From positions 44,850 to 100,916 of the forward strand of contig NZ_BDQX01000196.1 in the NCBI RefSeq assembly GCF_003112455.1: a stretch of 56,067 nucleotides of DNA, written 5' to 3'. Source of the DNA: Paenibacillus agaridevorans. GTDB taxonomy: Bacteria > Bacillota > Bacilli > Paenibacillales > Paenibacillaceae. The notes beneath the pieces were generated by a model, which saw only the letters and a list, made by a program, of their open reading frames with translations, had not been told where the DNA came from and ran no database searches. Made by a program: the position numbers and the translations under genes. Below, piece after piece: positions 10,901 to 19,025 of this stretch (positions are counted from its first letter, which is position 1; every line of letters starts with the position of its first letter).

Positions 10901-12641
10901 GCATATCGCCGGAGAAGCCGTCGTCGGTTGGTTGCATCAGTACGGATTGCTGGACGGGAACTTTGTAGCGTTGTCCCGTCACCACTTCCTCCAGATAAAG
11001 GTCGAAGTTAGCCGGCTTTGTATCGGTGCCCGTGTTGTAAGCCTCGATATTGGAGAGGTTGACCGTCAAATATTTGACGTCCTCATTGTACAATTCGCCC
11101 GGCGACATTGAATAAACGTAGGTCGGCACCGCTTCTCCGATTGGCGGCAGCATAATAAAGTTGGATTTGACGGATTGGTACTGAGCCTTAATGCCCTCAT
11201 CCGCAATGCCTTCCAGTGCTTTTTCCGTAGCCTCGCTTTTTACTGTCATCATATATTGACGGGTCGTCGGCCATGGTTTTCCATTTGCCTGTACGAGGAA
11301 ATCTACCGTAAACGTATCGCCAGGCTGATATTTAGGGTCGTCTCCATTTGCGACTTGCTCTGGCGTAAGTGGTTTTATCCTATCCAATTCCTTGCTTCGA
11401 AAAGCTTCCGTCAAAATTTTGCCATTATCATCACGCATGGGATTCCCATCGGAGTCAAGCTTTACAAAATTCAAACCGCCTTCCAGCTCCAATTGGACCT
11501 TAACAAGCTCATGCTTCATATTAAAAGCAGCCAGATTTTCAATTTCGGCAATGATTCTGAATACGCCCTCATCGACATAACCCTCGTTGCCGGGCAATGT
11601 GGCAAGCTGTTGAACGGTATCCATATAGCGGATCGAGAATACTTTGTCCGGCTGGACGAGTTCACCTAAGCCGTATACCGTCTCAAAGCTTTGCGACTGC
11701 CCGTTGGCTATCGGAGCCGGCTCCCAATAAAACGCTACCGCCGAGTCGGCCGTTCCGTAATCGTTAGTGTCTCTGGTGAAATCCAGATTGGGATTCGGTG
11801 TGTAATCCCACTTCGTATTCGCAAGACTATTCCAGTGTCCCACGATCATTTCGTCCACGATATTAATGTTCTGTTCCGCGAAATTATTGAATCCGTAGGC
11901 CATTACATTTGTTGCTTGCGGATCGTTCAGGTTAAATGTGTCTCTCATTACCCAGTACGGAGGAAGCTTGTTGACAGGCACGTCCTCTTCAGGAATGCCG
12001 ATCGCAGCGGGGTCGTGTACAAGCCTGCGCTCGACAAGCAGCGGAGAACGGTAAGTCGTTCCGATCTGGAACGCCGGTCCGTCATTTCCGCCCACCATCG
12101 TATCCAACAAGATTCGCGAACCTAGCTGGACGTTGGCGCCGCTTCGGTTCAGAACCTCGTAACGGATATTGACGTTGCCCGCGTTATTGACATCGTTGGC
12201 ATCCGCATACAGCATTAGAATCTGTTTGATGGAGACACCCTTGATGCTCCAAATCGTTTCGATTTGTTTGGTTCCGTTTGTCAAATTGACAATTTTCGGC
12301 GGCGTAATCTCGGAGAAGAGGTTAACGCCGAATTTATATGGATTACCGAATATGTAGTCCGTTCCGTCGATGCGGAACGTCGTAAACGACGTTTCGGGAT
12401 CGTCCCCCCGGAACATCAGATCGACGTTTTGGTCGTTTTTGCGTATCGGCTGCCCTTCGATGGTGCGTATGCCGAAACGCCCTGTCGCATTGTCGACCGT
12501 AATTTTAACAAAATCATTTTGCAGGACGGTCGTCTTGGGTCCGCTGACGGCCGCGGCTACCGTATTGATGCCGCTTGACAAGGCGCCGACCACTATGGTT
12601 AACGCGACTAGTAATGCAAATGCCTTTTTTACCAGTTTCAC
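4935..12641 (-). CDS. Giant SLH-anchored surface protein (2568 aa)
   Basis: It starts MKLVKKAFALLVALTIVVGA with a clear Sec signal peptide ending near AAA at residue 31. Residues about 35-330 form a beta-rich domain I cannot name. Residues about 860-1300 are long alternating beta strands interrupted near 997-1019 by a Lys/Glu-rich insert (KKKEEDKKKKGDEEEEE). Fibronectin- or Ig-like segments follow (for example TIAPVLYIDEPVTGA). Next comes a Pro/Gly/Glu linker (PPIIPGPGGGPG, PEPEEEEE) and then three C-terminal SLH domains at about 2377-2430, 2438-2495 and 2505-2565, carrying VTRAE, LSRLE and LNRAQ at the usual TRAE site. SLH triplets bind pyruvylated secondary cell-wall polymer, so the protein should sit non-covalently on the wall. 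It is the middle gene of three co-oriented giant genes, with gaps of 125 and 114 bp. The role of the large beta-rich region is unknown. Confidence 0.92.
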   Translation of the reverse strand: MKLVKKAFALLVALTIVVGALSSGINTVAAAVSGPKTTVLQNDFVKITVDNATGRFGIRTIEGQPIRKNDQNVDLMFRGDDPETSFTTFRIDGTDYIFGNPYKFGVNLFSEITPPKIVNLTNGTKQIETIWSIKGVSIKQILMLYADANDVNNAGNVNIRYEVLNRSGANVQLGSRILLDTMVGGNDGPAFQIGTTYRSPLLVERRLVHDPAAIGIPEEDVPVNKLPPYWVMRDTFNLNDPQATNVMAYGFNNFAEQNINIVDEMIVGHWNSLANTKWDYTPNPNLDFTRDTNDYGTADSAVAFYWEPAPIANGQSQSFETVYGLGELVQPDKVFSIRYMDTVQQLATLPGNEGYVDEGVFRIIAEIENLAAFNMKHELVKVQLELEGGLNFVKLDSDGNPMRDDNGKILTEAFRSKELDRIKPLTPEQVANGDDPKYQPGDTFTVDFLVQANGKPWPTTRQYMMTVKSEATEKALEGIADEGIKAQYQSVKSNFIMLPPIGEAVPTYVYSMSPGELYNEDVKYLTVNLSNIEAYNTGTDTKPANFDLYLEEVVTGQRYKVPVQQSVLMQPTDDGFSGDMRITYRNGELVDKNGITVKELEGPELPLGEYRVQIDFRDDIEVDEETSEEDTELKKEIMAKYDIKTTQTFMVTDNEETRIREANLLALYKQSVDLSSQASLGDIKQELADELNSLFSGELFEVGDLLFDKISKFREARAYLGIANKALDPEFDLGEFTSANYLKEVPLYQYKMFESDEDLEEFIGDEDFDRELLVTVRGMVKQVGTGLDQQIIVDTETEPAIINDAVAYKGKDMVFVRGNLDVLGMGSKNSDFKQLPFFQTVFIKGEGTLSVASSGFVFHKGEWTLDFFNGFQKSLGDGYTVDRGEIPKSEDNEEDDSLNGSLRWAVGAFGDRLNPLRQVMLETVYFNRHSLFAPPSFTVDGFGLTFNDFILREGGISFGGKLSMKVIEAEVNNVIFNDKGFVGIEANLGFDLNKDMGLFSSKKKEEDKKKKGDEEEEEGAPKGKITVVHYVQEVEDVNNQYGLEFEADIKNIGVSIEFSLKKVDDGRILPDVIAFGADLGQPGILLTGATYLTGIRGAVRELADTIAGGTKDDPFPLTIEAGVSLKFGVSPAFFHGDIDLTVKRTGIKVEGKMDFSMVPEPEDDDLLPMLTHALIEAQWVTPWFVRLEAEVDIGGWDIIIGEAGIFVGQNLEKNRIDFEGFIGSRVQIPSSVPIVGGLPLASMFFGVNNDKIWGSVGILFISLGVTYYWGGGLEFGTSGEDLPEGFAHLLIEDPERGPRLVVIGQGVETLATSWINAEQESHGIVYREIEKGVQMIENGATSIGIGGITSKNGGRVHEIPMGGVTGNAIIEVEYDSKTMPELSLKDGSGKNYPLVFDNTNSKPNANAFTQHIPASKSTDGVDVRKAYIIVPQNKATGTWTLTALSGVETRLMNAPTTPELTETKLTKNPADPNVFTASWKAANAKAGDTVNLYLTKDAVTNETTKLENGDEVLKPGDPGLLIAKELPIAQNGGVSGSITSGSASINVSEVQLLGDVEDIRGLLAQGNYYLRAELRSQMGFSTKTSAERIELIDPLAPAKVTDVVIEPAGNGLFSLSFKPGARKAGHADFEHSYAIEAFSEVNGKLESYPNFGEVLFTAEELAPYWNQSTGKYEGILLGGWTAVSANDEVNGDSLAGTVIAEEDIKYSGLQVGKEYVLGVSAVTKPTKAADKNENYHFADRIDSTKKLLPVPVKPKLNVPAGSDVTVLPHAMELLTNVTEQRIELTSNQKDIEVEAFYAEQSLGKTAFVNGANGSSGTLTFDQFEADGPYAIELKARNKKTGDISVTMLYLTVDTIAPVLYIDEPVTGARTEVVSGSNKLKVKGTTSTDLQSLKVNGQSIAVADNGAFDGTINVAEGEPTVNLEFVSIDKAGNSNTAVVRVTNAAYQVPSGLVLELPKLKPGESGMIKASLKVADGKDAQGRPTFKEVAIKPQDMSRLSYTISMGDSVSMTEAGKVTGLVTGASLIEAEYRISDDVSITGMVAASVEIPKPTKLGALSASATEISGNSGKTRINVTLPQDTTGQQLVYKLFSAGTTAAVPAFEEDLSQWEFLPADGAVNAKAGDTIIVALRTSLDKKAWSASSKLSAKVWAQTGTPPIIPGPGGGPGVIIPEPEEEEEAPSEEIRLTVNGKEVAAEWKGTTAVIRVTEEDVASDMTGDIVIAVQSAASAKGYAFTVDKAVVKQAQDGKKTIKLDLPGTKLDITPEMLKGLEGDLSIQLADNGSAAKRQLDAIAKQIGASALGAGDGVAIDTNLPDSAWNKYVSLKVAVPATVDPKNITAMVLKGADGNWTTVPWKLEKIGGESFVHILLTGEGNVAFIQSGGTFKDVPGTHWGAVGISNAASKLFVLGKAADRFDPNAKVTRAEYPTILLRVAGLMNRTADNGYTDVAEGIWYERSVAVASELGIVNGFEDGSYAPNATLSRLEAMVMVGRLINALGLGAELSEEETNSLLTPFGDGSAIPEWAKAAVALTIKYGIILGEDGNVNPKGVLNRAQAAAIAVRLDQLITKE

Positions 12642-12712
12642 AACATGGCCTCCTATCCTCTTGCCTGTTCATTGCTAGTTTTATAGATTGGCGCTAACGG
12701 AAAAGCCATGGC

Positions 12713-12751
12713 CATTCCCTCCGAAGCAAGTTGCTTGCATCAGAGGGAATG
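12713..12751 (-). other. Intercistronic hairpin between the Ig-like and SLH genes
   Basis: Fifteen bases after the upstream stop codon, a 9-bp stem CATTCCCTC/GAGGGAATG encloses an inner GCAAG/CTTGC stem with a 3-nt loop. Only a TTTT run lies some distance downstream, so terminator strength is doubtful. It occupies the same position as the hairpin after the next gene and may adjust the ratio of the proteins. Confidence 0.55.
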
Positions 12752-12766
12752 CCATTAAAGACTAGC

Positions 12767-15700
12767 TCATTGTTTGTTCCCGACGAAGAACGTAGCGAAG
12801 ACGCGTTCGCGTTCCTGATTCCGCACGATTATCGTATACCAGCCCGTCTGCGGGAAGATGACCTCGAAGTTGCCATCCATCAATTGCTTGTAGGTCAGTT
12901 TGGTAGCGATCAGCTTCATCTGTCCTTCGCGGTATAAGCCCGAATAATAGAGCAAATCGTAAGTGCCCCACTCGTTGATCATATCCTGGCCGCCGACATC
13001 CATCACGTTGTAGCGGCTAATGTTGAAGGTCAGCTTGTTCGTATCGAATAGGGCCGATTGTCCGCTGTCTCCAGAGATCAACGTACCGTTAGCGAAGATC
13101 AGCATGCCGACATCGTTGACGACCACGACCTGTTGTTTAGCTTCAACCCAGTTGCCCACCTCGTCCGTCGCACGATAGATAACCGTCTTCTCGCCCAATT
13201 GATCCAGATTCAGTCCGGTAATCGTGACGTTAATATTGCCGGCCGTCGACACGTTATCGCTGACAGTGTAACCGCCCAAGTCGCGGCGGAAGTCAAAGTC
13301 CGCTTTGTTGAGCACAATGGCGGTGGCTGCCATATTGAGCGACAGCTCCGGCGATTTGTTGTCTAGCCCCGCGATCTTTACAGGCACTCTGTTCACATTC
13401 CCCAGCAGATCGGATAAGGCGACCGTGGTCGTCCCATCTGAAGAGAAGATTCTGGAATACGAGAAGGCTCCGTCTTGGCCGCTGATTTGATTCGTGTACT
13501 CGCCGTTATCGTCCGATACCGGCCTTACGCCGGCAAATACGGCATTAGGAGACTGAGTAGTCCCTTTTAACGTCACTTGAACTTTTCCTTTGGCATAACG
13601 CTGTCCGTTGACGGTTACGATATTTTCCTCCGGCAGAGGGTTGCCTTCGTCGTCCACAAAGGAATACGTAATTTCTTCTGGCACGACTGCCTTGGATGAA
13701 AGGTTGTCTACCATTGTTTCTACAACCGAAGTATTGCCATATTCGTCGGCTACCGTAAACGATACGGTGCCGTTCTCCCGGAGAATGACATTGTCGTTGC
13801 CGCCGATTACCGTAATCTCTTTGGTGGAGCCTGCAACCTTCTCTACCGTCAGCTTGACGCCGGATGCCAGCAGGACATTACCCGAGTCGTCCGTAATGGT
13901 ACCGAATGTCTCCGCATTGTTCGCGCCATGCGAATAAGACCTTACTATTTGAACTTGCGGCGCTTCTTTGTCGATATTGTTCACCGTCGCCGTCGCCGTC
14001 CCGATATTGCCAGCTTCGTCGCGGAACTGGAACGTAAACTGGCCGTTCTCGGTGAAGACGAACGTAGACTTGCCCGAGTTGTTCAGGATCACGACGGGCT
14101 CCGAGGTGGAAGCCAATTGCACGGGTACATTGCCGCCCGTCTTTTCCGTTACCCGATATTCGATCGTGCCTTGAGGAGCGACATCGTCGACGTTGTTCAC
14201 GACGACGTAAAGCGTCTCTTTGCGCAACGGATCGTTCAGGTCGACAAGGTCGAACGAATAATATCCGTTCTGGCGAACCGTAAAGTTGTTGCCCTTGCGA
14301 ACGGGAACCGTCGGGTTGACCTGGGATGCCGTTACGCGGACTCCCAGCGGAGGCGCGATCTGAATCTCTACGCCGGTATCCGGTTTGACGGGTCTCGTCG
14401 TGCCCAGAGTCGCGATCGCATATATGGGTTCTTCCGTCTGTAGCGTCGATAACTTCAATTCTTTGGCATCGCCGATTACGCCGCCCGGCGTTCTGAATTT
14501 TACTTTAATTTGCAGAGCGGACGGTACGTTCGTCGGCACCTTGACCGCCGCGAAGTTCGTGTATGGCCGCCACTTCTGCCAAGTCTCTCCATCGTCGGGA
14601 GAGATAGAAAATTCGTATCCTCTCTTGTCCGCCGTATCGAGGATCAGTTTCAGCACCGCCGTATAACCGTCCCACTCGTCGCCGTACAGGTAGATCAGCT
14701 CCGATGGCAAATCGGCCGGAGGCGTGTCGCTTCCTCCCGGTTTAGATACTTTGAATATATCCGACGTACTGCTGACAATCGCATTGCCTGCGCCGTCCAC
14801 AGCCTTGACGTAGAGACGGAAATCAGCGATCTTGCCTTTTTCCAGGCTTGTGTTGTCGATCTCGACCAAGCCATTAGCAGGAAGTTCAAGCCAGCCGGCC
14901 GATGCCGCATCTGGAACAGGCTGTCCCTCCTTTACCCATTGGTATTGCTTGGTCAAGCCCGAAACGCTGTATGGTTCCGAAACGGTGACCGTCACGTTGT
15001 GGGATTCCAGCGGGTAGGCTACGCCGCTCTTGCTGAACGTTACCGTCGGAGGCAGATTATCGAAATAATACGCTTTGGAATAATAGAAATAACGATCGCC
15101 TTCTTTGGCGAGAACGTGAATGTAGTGCAAACCGTTTCTGTCGGTCGCCGCCGGAATCCGGTAGTTGAACGTCTCCGCCGCTATCGTATTCAACCCAGAC
15201 TCCAACTGTTCGTCGACAGGTAGTTCACCCGCTGGCTCTTCTACGGGTTGCTCTTGACCATTCCCACTTTCTTCCAAACCTCCGGCCGATGTCTCTTCGC
15301 CGTCAAAACTTTCGATGCCGACTACGAGATCGTTTGTTACTGCATTCAGAACGGTATAAGCCGATTCCGAACCCGGTCGAACCGAGCTTTGGCTGAACGC
15401 GTAAGCCACTTTATCCGGCACGATGCCGTTAATCCAGAAGTTTACGTCATGGCTTGGAACATAATCCTCGTCGGAATCCGGGTCGAATCCTGCCGACACG
15501 TTGGATGCCGAGTTGACGACCGCCACCGTGCTTGTTGCTTGTTCAACGGTATTACCTGCAAGATCGCTTGCTCTCACATGCAGTTGGTACTGCCCGTCCT
15601 CGAATACTTCATTTAATGTAGAAGCCGTGAATTTGCCGTTCGTTAGCGTGACTGGCCTCCAATCGATCTCTGCCGGCGCATTGCCCGCAGCTACCCATTG

Positions 15701-18151
15701 ATAGAACATTTCGTTCAACCCGCTGTGCTCGTCCGAAATTCCGGTAGTAAGATGAACATCCATTGTGCCATCGCCGGAATATTCTTCGAATACGATCGTA
15801 GGCGCCTTGTTGTCCAAACGGAACGGGGTCATATTGTATGTCCAGTTGGAATCCTCATTTTTGAAATCGATCAGCGGCCACATAGAAAGATCACCGTATT
15901 GGCCGACGGCGGCCAACGCCTTGTTGTCGGCGTAGAAGATCCGGTCGGCCTCGGAACCGTTCGGCAGCTCGCTTTTCCAAACCTCGTATTGTGCTTTCCC
16001 AGATTCGGAGCTTAAGAATTCGGCTTTCTTTTCATATTGCATCAGCTCTCGGGCCGAATCCCAGCTCATATCCGCCGTCCAGCTATGCAGGTACCATATG
16101 CCGCTATTCTCCGGCGTTACGGCCTGTGAAGGCGGAGCGATCATGTTCGTTTTGTTGTTGGCGACATTCAATCTGACATCCTCAAAGCCTGTCGAATAAA
16201 GATCTTCGCTCGGCTGCTTAGCGGACAGCGAGTAACGTTTAATCGCAGCCCACTGGTCGCCCGCCTTTTCGAGGAACGGATCCACCGGATTCTGGCTCCA
16301 ATAATAATAGACAAGCCCGACTGCCGGCGAGGATGAACCCGTCATGTTGGACGGACGATATATCCCTTGGCTCGGCCTCTCCTCGCCGCGTATGTTGGTA
16401 AGCGGGTCGAGATGCGGAATAAGAATAGTTGGATCGTTGGCATCGATCGTCACTTTTCCGTTTTTCTTATAGAGCTGATCGGTCGCGCCGCCATCCTCGA
16501 ATCGGAAGCCGATGATCGGCTTCGTATTGTCGATCGCAAGCTTCGCCCAGTCGATCGTAGAGTTGACGAGCGAAGTATCACCGTCCGTGTGTTCGCCAAG
16601 CAGGTTGGCAGGCTGAATGAGCAGGTTGCCCGCGTAGTCGGATATTACGTCTTTATCCGTATATCCCGGCTTACTTTCATTTGTAAGCGCAATGACCTTC
16701 AGCAGCGGTGTCTCCTGAATTAGTTCATCCGTAATATCCATGCGGAACGTCCAAGTATCCGTGTTTTCACCCGATTGATACTTCGCTTTCATGCCGTTGT
16801 TTAGATGGATAAAGGTGTCTTCGACTTCCCATCCTTCACGGATCATGGCTTCTTCCGTAAATTTAATCGTAAATATGATGTGATCGTTTTTATTAAGGGT
16901 AACGCCAGTCACAATCTCCGGCGTAATGCCGTTGCCCGTCTTTGTATACTTTGGCGCTACGCCGTCGACGATGACGTAATAGCCGCCGTTTCGAAAATCA
17001 AAAGGATCCACCGTTTGGCCGGCCAGATACGAATTGCTCGCAACGCTGGCACGGTTGGGGAATTGGATATCTGCCACATTGCCGGCGCCGTCGGCCAATA
17101 CCGCTCCGGCGAATTTCTGCTCCATGGTCTGATCCATCTGCGAGACTCCGCTGGCTTCCCCGACAAGCTTCGGTTGCAAGGCGTTATTTCCGCTGTTGTG
17201 GTACCTGGAGCCTGTATATCTGTACACGATATCTTTGTGTAGCGTGGTCAGGTTGTTCGCCGTATAACTTTGATTGGTCAGGTACATTTGCTGACCCGCC
17301 GCTGGAAGCCCCGTGCCGTCTACGTTCGTGAACAATGGGTGGCGAAGAAAATAATCGCTTGAGGCCGAGGTTACCGCAGTCGGCCGAACCGGCTCCGAGA
17401 AGTTGTAGGCAAGTGTAATGTTTTCCTGCTGCTTCACGTAAAGCTCCTTGCGGTTAGGTATGGCCTTTGTATTCATTCGTTCATTACCGTTGCCTGTAAA
17501 CGTATAGCTGTTGAGGACAGGACGCTGTTTGTCTTCAAATTGAAGGTAAAGTCCCCTTACGCCAGTAGCACCTAAATCGTCCCCTTCTCCTGTAACGCTT
17601 ATTTTAATAATGGAATTAGGCTTTATTTTGAAAACAGAGCGTCTCGCGCTAAGGTTACGCCCGGATATAATCACTTCTTCTCCCGTTCCGGGATCATGCG
17701 TAATTCTTATGTCCGTAATCCGAGTCTTGCAAAATCCCAAGATGCAATCTTCGTGATCAACCAGCCTATCGAAACCTACAAGTGCTTCCGCGTGGTCGCT
17801 CTGTGCGAATGCCTGCAACGCCGGATTCTTAGAAACATCTAGGACGAATGTATCCGTCGTCCAGCCGTCTTTTCCTGAATAAATATCGACTGGTCCTGAA
17901 CTCCAGCCAATATTCGTTCCGGACCGGTCGGTGTGTGCGAATCCCGGCGTTGCACTGTTCATGAAGTTCATAAACGTATTGGTTGCATCATGACTCATGT
18001 TCCCGATAACCCCTACGTTACCTACTCGAACCTCCAAATCCGCCGCTCTTGCAGCTGCTTGAGCAGTCCGAGAATATACCGGCAGCAACGAAAGCAGCAT
18101 TGACATCGTCAACACCATTGCTATGTACTTATGTATTCTTTTCCTTTGCAT
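12767..18151 (-). CDS. Giant secreted Ig-like multidomain protein (1794 aa)
   Basis: ATG at 18151 follows GGAGG with 9-nt spacing. The signal peptide (MQRKRIHKYIAMVLTMSMLL, cleavage near AQAA at about residue 33) leads into a long extracellular protein. I see a chain of Ig-like beta-sandwich modules marked by DLAGN, DGAGN, DEAGN, DEYGN and DEVGN turns and by phrases such as DNKAPTIVF and DDVAPQGTIEY, typical of bacterial Ig-like/OmpL47-like repeats. A Cys pair lies near residues 136 and 141 (CILGFC). A Glu-rich linker lies near residue 980. I find no SLH, LPXTG, lipobox or C-terminal membrane helix, so retention on the wall would depend on a partner, perhaps the SLH protein encoded next. It is the first gene of the trio and has about 500 bp of noncoding DNA upstream. 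No enzymatic motif was recognised. Confidence 0.9.
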   Translation of the reverse strand: MQRKRIHKYIAMVLTMSMLLSLLPVYSRTAQAAARAADLEVRVGNVGVIGNMSHDATNTFMNFMNSATPGFAHTDRSGTNIGWSSGPVDIYSGKDGWTTDTFVLDVSKNPALQAFAQSDHAEALVGFDRLVDHEDCILGFCKTRITDIRITHDPGTGEEVIISGRNLSARRSVFKIKPNSIIKISVTGEGDDLGATGVRGLYLQFEDKQRPVLNSYTFTGNGNERMNTKAIPNRKELYVKQQENITLAYNFSEPVRPTAVTSASSDYFLRHPLFTNVDGTGLPAAGQQMYLTNQSYTANNLTTLHKDIVYRYTGSRYHNSGNNALQPKLVGEASGVSQMDQTMEQKFAGAVLADGAGNVADIQFPNRASVASNSYLAGQTVDPFDFRNGGYYVIVDGVAPKYTKTGNGITPEIVTGVTLNKNDHIIFTIKFTEEAMIREGWEVEDTFIHLNNGMKAKYQSGENTDTWTFRMDITDELIQETPLLKVIALTNESKPGYTDKDVISDYAGNLLIQPANLLGEHTDGDTSLVNSTIDWAKLAIDNTKPIIGFRFEDGGATDQLYKKNGKVTIDANDPTILIPHLDPLTNIRGEERPSQGIYRPSNMTGSSSPAVGLVYYYWSQNPVDPFLEKAGDQWAAIKRYSLSAKQPSEDLYSTGFEDVRLNVANNKTNMIAPPSQAVTPENSGIWYLHSWTADMSWDSARELMQYEKKAEFLSSESGKAQYEVWKSELPNGSEADRIFYADNKALAAVGQYGDLSMWPLIDFKNEDSNWTYNMTPFRLDNKAPTIVFEEYSGDGTMDVHLTTGISDEHSGLNEMFYQWVAAGNAPAEIDWRPVTLTNGKFTASTLNEVFEDGQYQLHVRASDLAGNTVEQATSTVAVVNSASNVSAGFDPDSDEDYVPSHDVNFWINGIVPDKVAYAFSQSSVRPGSESAYTVLNAVTNDLVVGIESFDGEETSAGGLEESGNGQEQPVEEPAGELPVDEQLESGLNTIAAETFNYRIPAATDRNGLHYIHVLAKEGDRYFYYSKAYYFDNLPPTVTFSKSGVAYPLESHNVTVTVSEPYSVSGLTKQYQWVKEGQPVPDAASAGWLELPANGLVEIDNTSLEKGKIADFRLYVKAVDGAGNAIVSSTSDIFKVSKPGGSDTPPADLPSELIYLYGDEWDGYTAVLKLILDTADKRGYEFSISPDDGETWQKWRPYTNFAAVKVPTNVPSALQIKVKFRTPGGVIGDAKELKLSTLQTEEPIYAIATLGTTRPVKPDTGVEIQIAPPLGVRVTASQVNPTVPVRKGNNFTVRQNGYYSFDLVDLNDPLRKETLYVVVNNVDDVAPQGTIEYRVTEKTGGNVPVQLASTSEPVVILNNSGKSTFVFTENGQFTFQFRDEAGNIGTATATVNNIDKEAPQVQIVRSYSHGANNAETFGTITDDSGNVLLASGVKLTVEKVAGSTKEITVIGGNDNVILRENGTVSFTVADEYGNTSVVETMVDNLSSKAVVPEEITYSFVDDEGNPLPEENIVTVNGQRYAKGKVQVTLKGTTQSPNAVFAGVRPVSDDNGEYTNQISGQDGAFSYSRIFSSDGTTTVALSDLLGNVNRVPVKIAGLDNKSPELSLNMAATAIVLNKADFDFRRDLGGYTVSDNVSTAGNINVTITGLNLDQLGEKTVIYRATDEVGNWVEAKQQVVVVNDVGMLIFANGTLISGDSGQSALFDTNKLTFNISRYNVMDVGGQDMINEWGTYDLLYYSGLYREGQMKLIATKLTYKQLMDGNFEVIFPQTGWYTIIVRNQERERVFATFFVGNKQ

Positions 18152-18646
18152 CGCGCATAACCTCCGTCTAAAATTCCTTACCGGGACGACAAATAACGAT
18201 TAGAACTCGATGATGTTCAGCTACGCTCTTAACAAAACAATCTCCCCTCGACTCATTTTGACAATTTTCCAATGAAACTGGCACTTTACGACTATTTACT
18301 GCAATTGTATCAGGCACCACTGAACACATCCTAAACAACTGGGTATATAGACACGGATTTTAGCGGTTTTTTCTTATTTTTTAGAACTTAATCAAAATTT
18401 TTTTTGTCGAATTGAAAAGGTGATCGCGCGCGAGGGTGATCACGGACCGGCGGCCTTTCCGACGAAGGAATAGACAATCTGTCGCACTTAATCTGAATAA
18501 AAGCGGATTCCAAGTCTCTGTAAGTGTTCAGAATATGTTTAACGGCCTCGTGTATGATAGAAGCAGAGAACGTCAAAAAATGTCGATAACGCCAATATTG
18601 TAGGGAAATGGCTCGAAGCTTTGGTGTTGAAAAGGTGGAATTCACG
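18152..18646. other. Noncoding region upstream of the giant-protein locus
   Basis: No convincing gene lies here. On the minus strand an extended -10-like TGATACAAT (18312 to 18304), about 150 bp before the first giant gene, is a weak promoter candidate without a good -35. The long leader could carry regulation. A minus-strand frame at 18388-18732 lacks a ribosome binding site and crosses the small plus-strand gene at 18647, so it is not called. Confidence 0.35.
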
Positions 18647-18778
18647 ATGCTTTTTATTTTATGGAACGCACTCGGCGGCCTGCTGTTTATAATGTGCTTA
18701 TTGCTTAGCTTTCGCATGATGAGAGGCTCCAAATACGAGCAAGAAGAGGTTAAGCCTCGTCACAAAGACATCGCCTGA
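18647..18778 (+). CDS. Small single-span membrane protein (43 aa)
   Basis: ATG at 18647 is preceded by AAGGTGG with about 8-nt spacing. The product begins MLFILWNALGGLLFIMCLLL, a single hydrophobic helix at residues 1-22, then basic SFRMMRGSK, then a short charged tail (EQEEVKPRHKDIA) that ends at TGA 18778. Positive charges directly after the helix suggest a periplasm-out, C-in topology. It stands alone between the giant-protein locus and the M15 peptidase gene. I do not recognise a family. Codon-level plausibility and the ribosome binding site are the only support. Confidence 0.55.
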   Translation: MLFILWNALGGLLFIMCLLLSFRMMRGSKYEQEEVKPRHKDIA

Positions 18779-18953
18779 CTATTGAACTATTCATTCAACC
18801 TTTCAACATCCAGTTACTTCCTCGTTTTTCCAACTTCACTTTTACTCCCGCTTTCTATCTAAATTGAATAAAATCACCTTCTCCTCGTCGATTTTCTCGT
18901 GGATCTTTTTTTCGTTCTATCACTGCCGCTTGCAATCCCCAACCTTTGTTCAG

Positions 18954-18983
18954 TTGTATCCTCCACCCTCAAACCTTTATAGT
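18954..18983 (+). promoter_or_regulatory. Putative sigma-A promoter of the M15 peptidase gene
   Basis: TTGTAT (18954-18959) is followed after 17-18 nt by TTATAG/TATAGT (18977-18983). It lies 43 bp before the start codon and the ribosome binding site TTAGGAG. Confidence 0.4.
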
Positions 18984-19025
18984 AAAAGAGTCACTATTAC
19001 AGCTAACAGTTAGGAGATTCACGAT

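Noticed and set aside
18256..18285. TTGACA on the plus strand upstream of the small membrane-peptide gene
   Set aside because: No acceptable -10 hexamer at 16-18 nt, and the next plus-strand gene is about 390 bp away.
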